Assembly (NCBI GenBank): GCA_041393415.1
Contig: JAWKKE010000001.1
Location: 310,001 to 374,000, forward strand
Length of the DNA stretch: 64,000 nucleotides
Reading direction: 5' to 3'
Source of the DNA: Thermoleophilia bacterium
GTDB lineage: Bacteria > Actinomycetota > Thermoleophilia > UBA2241
Each line of letters starts with the position of its first letter. Position 1 is the stretch's first letter. Below the pieces are notes generated by a model. The model saw only the letters and a program-made list of their open reading frames with translations, was not told where the DNA came from and searched no databases. The position numbers and the translations under genes were made by a program. Shown one piece after another: positions 58,667 to 64,000 of this stretch.

Positions 58667-61075
58667 CTACGAGAGCGCCTCCGCGGCAGGCAGAGGGAGA
58701 TCGAGCACTGCGCCGCCGGCGAGTTCGTGGGCGGCGCCGGCAACGCTGACGCGGATCGCCGGCGCCGCCCCCGGAGCCAGCTCGAGAAGCAGCCGTGTGG
58801 GCGTGCAGCGCACGACGATGAGATGGCCGCGGAACACCATGCGATAGGCGACCTCGCTGACCTCATCCGGCAGCGATGGGTCGAAGTGCAGGCCGTCCGC
58901 GTCGCAGGCGAGGCCAAGCGCGCCGCGCTGCAGCATGTCGACCGTGCTGGCCATCACGCCGAGATGGACGCCCTCGCGGGTCGTGCCGCCTTGAATGTCG
59001 TTCACGTCGCTGCCGAGGGCGGCTCTGAAGTGGCGCCCGGCCGTGACCGGGTCGTGGCGCGCCATCACCCACGCGTAGACCGCACGACTGAGCGTGGAGC
59101 CGTGCGAGCTGCGGCGCTCGTGATACTCGATCGTCCGCCGCGCAGCAGCGGCGGAGAAGTCGACCCCGAGACGCTCCAACACGGCACCGACCTCGGACTC
59201 CGACAGCAAGTAGAAGAGCATCACCGTGTCAGCCTGCTTGGAGAGCTTGTAGCGATTGGCCGTGTCGCCCTCCGCCTCGAGGATCCGGTCGAGACGATGA
59301 ATGTCGCCGTACTTGGCGCGATAGCCCTCCCAATCGAACTCAGCGAGTTCAGCGTACCCCTCGAACTGGCTGAGAACGCCTCCCTCGTCGACGACAACCG
59401 TGAGACGGCGTGAGAGATCGTCCCAGAGCGAGCGCTCGGCGTCGTCGATACCGAGTTGCTGGCAGAGCTCGTCCCGGCGCCACGCGGGCAGATGCGCGAG
59501 GATCTCGTCGGCCTTGGTCGCCATCCAAGCGACCATCACATTCGTGTACACGTTGTTGTCGATACCCGGCTGCTCGGCATCCGGGTAACCGTCGTGGTAC
59601 TCGTCCGGACCCATGACGCCACGAATGTCGTAGCGCCCGGTCGCTTCGTTGAAGGTCGCAAGCCCGGCGAGGAAGCGCAGCAACTCCAGGAAGAGTTCGG
59701 CTCCGTATTCGCTCATGAACGCATCGTCGAGCGTCCATTCGTAGTACTTCCATACATTGTGAGCGATAGCGATGGCGACGTGGCGCTGCAGGTGCGAGTT
59801 GTCCTCAAGCCAACGTCCCGAGTTGGGGTTGAGGTGCATGGTCTGCGTCTCTTCGCTGCCGTCGCTGCCGCTCTGCCAGGGGAACATGGCGCCGGCCTTG
59901 CCCGCGGCCCGCGCCGCGGCGCGGGCCGCGGGGAGCCGGCGATAGCGATAGAGCAGCAGAGCGCGGGCCACCTGCGGCAGAGCCCGCGTCACGAACGGCA
60001 GAATGTACAGCTCATCCCAGAAGATGTGCCCGCGATAAGCCTCCCCATGGAGGCCCCGCGCGGGCACTCCCACATCCAGGCCGGCGGCGTTCGGCGAGGC
60101 AACCTGCAGCGTGTGAAACGCATGCAGCCGGGCGATGCGCGTCGTCTCGGGATCGCTGGGCACGTCGACCGCGGCACGTCGCCACAGACGCCGCCAGGCC
60201 TCTTCGTGTGAGCTGAGAAGCTCCGCGAACGACTCGCCGCCGGCGAGACTGGCGCGGGCGGCGACTTCCGGCGCCGAGATCGCCGCGTCACGCGACGTGT
60301 GCAGCGCAACGATCTTCTCGATCGTCACCGGCACACCGGGCTCCAGCTCAACGCGACAACGTCCTCCCACGTAACCGGCGAGCTCGTCCAGCTCGCAGAG
60401 TTCTCTGGTGCGCACCGGTGTACCGTCCTGAGCGTGCCGAGCGGCCAGCGCCAGACGAACGTGCGATTGACTCGTCTCGACGACGAGAACGGCCGTCCCG
60501 TCGTCGTCGACCGCGCTCACCACCGGCACCAGATGGTGATGCGCAAGCTCCCGGTAGCGCGGCACCCCGATGTTTGTGACGGTGCCGTCGAGCGCCGACA
60601 GAATCTCAATGGGACCCGCCCAATCCTCGGCGGTCAGCGTCGTCTCGAGCCCGGCGAGATGCGGTCGCCCCATGTGCACAAAGCGCCGTTGACGAAGCTC
60701 CGTCGTGCGCCCACCGGCGTCGCGAAAACGCGAGAAGCGGCTGAGAATGCCGCGCTGCATGTCGAGCTCGAGGCGATGCTCGAGCACGCGTGCGTCGCGC
60801 AGATCGAGCCACGATTCGCCGGGCACACGAAACGTGAACGCAAGCCAGTTGGGAACGTTGACCATGTCCTCGTTGACGACGTCGCGTCCCGCAATCTGCG
60901 TCGTGAGCCGATTGAAGCACCCCGCCACATACGTGCCGGGATACGAGACTTCGCCGCTGGCCTCGGGCAACGCGCCACGCGTCGCGAAATACCCGTTGCC
61001 GAGCGTGCTCAGAGCCTCACGCAGGCCCTCACCGTCGGGATCGAAACCCTCCCAGGCGAAGACCCAAGGATTCAT
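58667..61075 (-). CDS. Glycoside hydrolase family 65 (trehalose/kojibiose phosphorylase-type)
   Basis: This 802-aa GH65 enzyme has an N-terminal beta-sandwich domain (about 1-270), an (alpha/alpha)6 barrel and a C-terminal beta domain. Catalytic-region motifs are HIFWDELYILPF (about 333), GSDGSEETQTMHLNPNSG, HLQRHVAIAIAHN and the general acid Glu in RGVMGPDEYHDG. Family members phosphorolyse or hydrolyse alpha-glucosidic disaccharides such as trehalose, kojibiose or maltose; the donor cannot be fixed from sequence. Its start overlaps the stop of a HAD/trehalose-phosphatase fusion gene (ATGA), so trehalose is the likeliest substrate. Confidence 0.87.
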   Translation of the reverse strand: MNPWVFAWEGFDPDGEGLREALSTLGNGYFATRGALPEASGEVSYPGTYVAGCFNRLTTQIAGRDVVNEDMVNVPNWLAFTFRVPGESWLDLRDARVLEHRLELDMQRGILSRFSRFRDAGGRTTELRQRRFVHMGRPHLAGLETTLTAEDWAGPIEILSALDGTVTNIGVPRYRELAHHHLVPVVSAVDDDGTAVLVVETSQSHVRLALAARHAQDGTPVRTRELCELDELAGYVGGRCRVELEPGVPVTIEKIVALHTSRDAAISAPEVAARASLAGGESFAELLSSHEEAWRRLWRRAAVDVPSDPETTRIARLHAFHTLQVASPNAAGLDVGVPARGLHGEAYRGHIFWDELYILPFVTRALPQVARALLLYRYRRLPAARAAARAAGKAGAMFPWQSGSDGSEETQTMHLNPNSGRWLEDNSHLQRHVAIAIAHNVWKYYEWTLDDAFMSEYGAELFLELLRFLAGLATFNEATGRYDIRGVMGPDEYHDGYPDAEQPGIDNNVYTNVMVAWMATKADEILAHLPAWRRDELCQQLGIDDAERSLWDDLSRRLTVVVDEGGVLSQFEGYAELAEFDWEGYRAKYGDIHRLDRILEAEGDTANRYKLSKQADTVMLFYLLSESEVGAVLERLGVDFSAAAARRTIEYHERRSSHGSTLSRAVYAWVMARHDPVTAGRHFRAALGSDVNDIQGGTTREGVHLGVMASTVDMLQRGALGLACDADGLHFDPSLPDEVSEVAYRMVFRGHLIVVRCTPTRLLLELAPGAAPAIRVSVAGAAHELAGGAVLDLPLPAAEALS

Positions 61076-62628
61076 GAGCTCCTCCTCCCAATCGCGACGA
61101 CGAGCTCCCCGAGGAAGAGGCGCGCCGCCTCTGTATCGGCGAGCACGTAGTGCGCCGCAGTGGGCTCGTGGCGTTCACCCACGCGCACACCGATGCCATC
61201 GGCGGCGATGGCCCTGAAGGCGTCTTCGTCGGTCACGTCGTCGCCGATGTAGAGCGGGGTGAGCGGTGTGGCGTTGGCGGCTGAGAGCTGCTCGAGCAAC
61301 CAGAGAACCAGACTGCCCTTGTCCCACGCCATCCCCGGTCGCAGCTCGAATACCTTCTTGCCGCCGGTTCGACGGAGCTTCGGAAAGCGCGGCGCCACCA
61401 AGCCAACGCCTGCGTCAACACGCGCTTCGTTGGCTGGGTCGACGTTGCGATAGTGGATGGCGATCGCGAAGCGCTTGCGCTCGATGAACACCCCCGGCAC
61501 CTCGTCGAGCGCGTCGTGGAGCGCCTGCTCGGCCGCATCGAGATCGGCGAGATACTCGTCACCTACCTGTCGCTGGCCGCCGAGGTTCATCGGCGCGTCC
61601 AGGTCGTAGCCGTGGCTGCCGGAGTAGACGAGGCCATCGATACCGACGAGTTGCTTCACGTCGGCGAGATCGCGCCCGCTCACGATCGCCACGGGGCACA
61701 CCTTGGCCAGCCGCTCAACAACGTCCTTCGTCGCCGCCGGCAGAAAGGCCGCGGCAGGATCGTTGACGATCGGTGTGAGCGTGCCGTCGTAGTCGAGAAA
61801 GACGGCCAGCGGCGCCTGCAGCCGGTCGACGATCTCGTCTGCGCTCATCAGCGGAGCGGCCAGCGGCGGCTCGGCCGCGACGACCTCGACTTCACCGAGA
61901 TCGCCGACGACGACGTCGGCGCCGCCGGCGAGCAACCCCGGAGCGTCGCTGCCGCTGCGATCGACGCCGATGACGAGCTTGAAGGCGCCGCTACGGCCGG
62001 CCGCGACCCCGGCGATCGCATCCTCCACGATCGCTGTGCGCGCCGGCTCGGCACCGACGCGGCGCGCGGCCTCGATGAACACCGCAGGGTCCGGCTTTCC
62101 GGGCAGACCAAGCTGCTCGGCAACGAGCCCATCGACGCGGACGGGAAAGAGATCGCCGACGCCGGCCGCGCCGAGCACCGCCTCGGCGTTGCGACTGGCC
62201 GAGATAATTGCCGTGCCGAAGCCGTTGGCCTGCAGCGTGCGCACCAGCTCGACTGTGGTCTCGAAGGGGCGCACGCCATGTTCTTCGATCTCGCTGCGGA
62301 AGTACTCGTTCTTCGAGTTCCCGAGGCCGCAGACCGTCTCCGCCTCGGGCGGGTCGGATGTCTCGCCCCAGGGGAGCTCGATGCCGCGGGAGCGAAGGAA
62401 GCAATCGACGCCATCGTAGCGCGGCTTACCGTCGACGAACGTCCGGTAGTCGGCGTCTGGATCGAAGGGCACGAACGGTGTGCCCTCCGCGGCCGCATGG
62501 CGCTCCAGGTAGACATCGAAAAGGCGCTTCCAGGCCGCGGCGTGGACGACCGCCGTCCGTGTGACGACCCCGTCCATATCGAAGACGACGGCGTCGAGAT
62601 CCTTGCGCGACAGTCGCACCTGATCCAT
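61072..62628 (-). CDS. Beta-phosphoglucomutase/trehalose-6-phosphate phosphatase fusion
   Basis: This 518-aa protein has two HAD domains. The N-terminal half (about 10-245) is a beta-phosphoglucomutase-type HAD with VVFDMDGVVTRT, SASRNAEAVL and KPDPAVFIEAARR plus VEDAIAGVAAGR. The C-terminal half (about 260-510) is OtsB-like with VFLDYDGTLTPIV, VAIVSGRDLADV, YSGSHGYDLDAP and PLYIGDDVTDEDAFR. Fused HAD-OtsB domains followed by GH65 occur in one chain in mycobacterial OtsB1 (Rv2006); here GH65 is a separate, overlapping gene. The ATG at 62628 is chosen because GGAGGGGG precedes it; a GTG at 62661 lacks a ribosome site. Confidence 0.88.
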   Translation of the reverse strand: MDQVRLSRKDLDAVVFDMDGVVTRTAVVHAAAWKRLFDVYLERHAAAEGTPFVPFDPDADYRTFVDGKPRYDGVDCFLRSRGIELPWGETSDPPEAETVCGLGNSKNEYFRSEIEEHGVRPFETTVELVRTLQANGFGTAIISASRNAEAVLGAAGVGDLFPVRVDGLVAEQLGLPGKPDPAVFIEAARRVGAEPARTAIVEDAIAGVAAGRSGAFKLVIGVDRSGSDAPGLLAGGADVVVGDLGEVEVVAAEPPLAAPLMSADEIVDRLQAPLAVFLDYDGTLTPIVNDPAAAFLPAATKDVVERLAKVCPVAIVSGRDLADVKQLVGIDGLVYSGSHGYDLDAPMNLGGQRQVGDEYLADLDAAEQALHDALDEVPGVFIERKRFAIAIHYRNVDPANEARVDAGVGLVAPRFPKLRRTGGKKVFELRPGMAWDKGSLVLWLLEQLSAANATPLTPLYIGDDVTDEDAFRAIAADGIGVRVGERHEPTAAHYVLADTEAARLFLGELVVAIGRRSS

Positions 62629-62718
62629 GGCCCCCTCCGTTGATTCACTTGGTTGTGCCACGTGGGCTTGTGCCCCTCTAGCGTACCGTAACCCTAACGA
62701 GAGACGGCAGTGTTTCCC

Positions 62719-63972
62719 CTAGAACCAGGCTGCGAAGTACACCGTGCCCACGATGAGCAGGAACGAGAAACAAGCGGCAACCGCCCAGCGTGCCAACGGA
62801 CGAGGGACGAGCACTGCCGCGAGGCCGATGAAGAGCGGGAAGTCGACAAGCACGAAGCGCGGCAAGCTCGACAGAGGTCGCCCTGCGGCAGGATAGAAGA
62901 GCGGAAAGAGGAGCGCGGCGAGGGCGTAGAGCGTGTACGGGGCGGGCAGCGTGCGCCAGCAGACGACGACCAGCACAATCCCCGCCGCCAGACCCGCGAA
63001 CTCAAGGACATTCGCGAGTTCCTGTATGGGCATGCCGCCAGAATCGTTGCGCGTCCCCGCGAGCGCACCAAGACCCTCGCCGGCCAGCCAAGCCACGCCG
63101 TCGTACGCACTGCGAACGCCCTCCACAATCGCCGTCCACGGCGCGGCCAACCCGCGACCCCAATTCCCTTGTACGGCGCCGAACAACAGCGGATCGCCGA
63201 ACGCCTGCCAGAGGTAGACCATGTACACGGCGAGGCCGACCGGCACGAGCGCCAAGGCGACGACCGTCCACGGTTTGGGACGCTTCCCGGGACGCTTCGG
63301 CGCCGCCGGCCCCCCAGGCAGACGCAGTCCCGCACCCCGCCACTGCTCCCACCACATGAAGGCGAGAGGCACGAGGAGCGCGAGCCCGGTGCTTCGCGTC
63401 GCGGTTGCCAGCAGGCCGGCCACACCGGCGGCCAGCCACTGCCCGCGGCGCGCCGCACTGAAGCAGAGCAGCGTCAGCATGAGAAACAGCGACTCGCTGT
63501 ACACGGCCTGAAAGACGAGCGCCGTCGGAAACACAGAGATGAAGACGACGCTCCAGAGCGCCACTGGAGCACCGAGCTCGTCGCGCACGAGACGGAAGAG
63601 CAGGGCCATGGCAGCGCCGTAGCAGACGACCGACACCACAACGCCGGCGACGACCAGATCGCCGCCGAGCACGTACGCGGCGGCACGGACGAGCAGCGGG
63701 TACAGAGGGAAGAAGGCCTGACTGTTCTCGTGGGCGGCGTAGCCGTCGGCGGCGATGCGCACATACCACACACCGTCCCAGTGCGCCCACGGCCCGAAGA
63801 GGCGCCCGGCGAAGCCGCTCAGCGCCTCCGCACGAGGATCGCGGAGAAAGGCGGCACGCTCGCGCACGCCGATCGTCGCCACCGTCGCCAGAGCAACGAC
63901 GAAGAGCAGGATGCGACTCCCGAGCGACGCGACGACGGCCCAGCGAACAGCGTTGACGGCACGTCGCGCCAT
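62719..63972 (-). CDS. PIG-V-like GT-C mannosyltransferase-type membrane protein
   Basis: This roughly 417-aa membrane protein has about ten helices. It shows the GT-C-type first loop WAHWDGVWYVRIAADGYAAHENSQAFFPLYPLLVRA (about 64-99), as in PIG-V/GPI mannosyltransferase-like bacterial proteins that use polyprenyl-phosphate mannose on the outer side of the membrane. The middle has a basic Pro/Arg-rich loop (PGGPAAPKRPGKRPKPW). ATG codons exist at 63972 and 63978; the choice does not change the domains. It is the last gene before the window end and is separated from the trehalose genes by about 90 nt. Confidence 0.75.
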   Translation of the reverse strand: MARRAVNAVRWAVVASLGSRILLFVVALATVATIGVRERAAFLRDPRAEALSGFAGRLFGPWAHWDGVWYVRIAADGYAAHENSQAFFPLYPLLVRAAAYVLGGDLVVAGVVVSVVCYGAAMALLFRLVRDELGAPVALWSVVFISVFPTALVFQAVYSESLFLMLTLLCFSAARRGQWLAAGVAGLLATATRSTGLALLVPLAFMWWEQWRGAGLRLPGGPAAPKRPGKRPKPWTVVALALVPVGLAVYMVYLWQAFGDPLLFGAVQGNWGRGLAAPWTAIVEGVRSAYDGVAWLAGEGLGALAGTRNDSGGMPIQELANVLEFAGLAAGIVLVVVCWRTLPAPYTLYALAALLFPLFYPAAGRPLSSLPRFVLVDFPLFIGLAAVLVPRPLARWAVAACFSFLLIVGTVYFAAWF

Positions 63973-64000
63973 CACCACACGCCGCCGCGCTCGCCCACCG

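Overview
The window is a high-GC bacterial chromosome segment, most likely from an actinobacterium, possibly of the Thermoleophilia type. The evidence is the frequent GTG and TTG starts, the murI-rph-rdgB gene order, and the ftsE-ftsX-M23 peptidase-ctpA-rnr-smpB order. No 16S rRNA is present, so the placement is an inference.

Left flank (1-16353). A large multi-PAS SpoIIE-type phosphatase is followed by a long run of minus-strand genes that overlap or lie within about 45 nt of each other. Read in the direction of transcription these are two OleA-type thiolases (one with a complete Cys-His-Asn triad, one without Cys and His), oleB, oleC, oleD, two DMT-family transporters, murI, queT, rph and rdgB. 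This looks like a long-chain olefin or beta-lactone pathway with a heterodimeric condensing enzyme. A divergent ABC permease/ATPase pair ends the flank.

Integrated element (16354-49061, about 32.7 kb). A tRNA-Arg(CCG) gene on the minus strand (49023-49099) is intact. The last 39 nt of that gene are repeated exactly at 16354-16392. A tyrosine integrase sits next to the tRNA, and paired GGAGTACG boxes lie just inside each end. The cargo is almost entirely defence. It comprises a HigB/HigA/SecB-like toxin-antitoxin-chaperone operon; a single-chain GmrSD-type nuclease in an operon with a 161-aa protein and a DUF429-like protein; a complete BREX operon (brxE-brxA-brxB-brxC-pglX in two coupled halves-pglZ-brxL); an HTH protein with a separate D-QxK nuclease candidate; and a Hachiman pair (hamA-hamB). 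The right end carries a replication/regulation module. Two of its genes look damaged: an XRE regulator with two single-base frameshifts, and an integrase whose N-terminal domain is in a different frame from its catalytic core.

Right flank (49062-64000). Housekeeping genes resume: AIM24-like protein, DUF389 membrane protein, a 58-aa ferredoxin, an FmdB-type zinc ribbon, smpB, rnr, ctpA, an M23 peptidase, ftsX, ftsE, a GH65 glycosidase/phosphorylase, a beta-phosphoglucomutase/trehalose-6-phosphatase fusion and a GT-C mannosyltransferase-like protein. The ftsEX-M23 peptidase set acts on the division septum. The GH65 plus HAD fusion forms a trehalose-type module resembling a split version of mycobacterial OtsB1.

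The most interesting points are the multi-system defence island with clear boundaries, the split PglX and brxE+brxL combination, the uncharacterised three-gene GmrSD operon, and the heterodimeric OleA.
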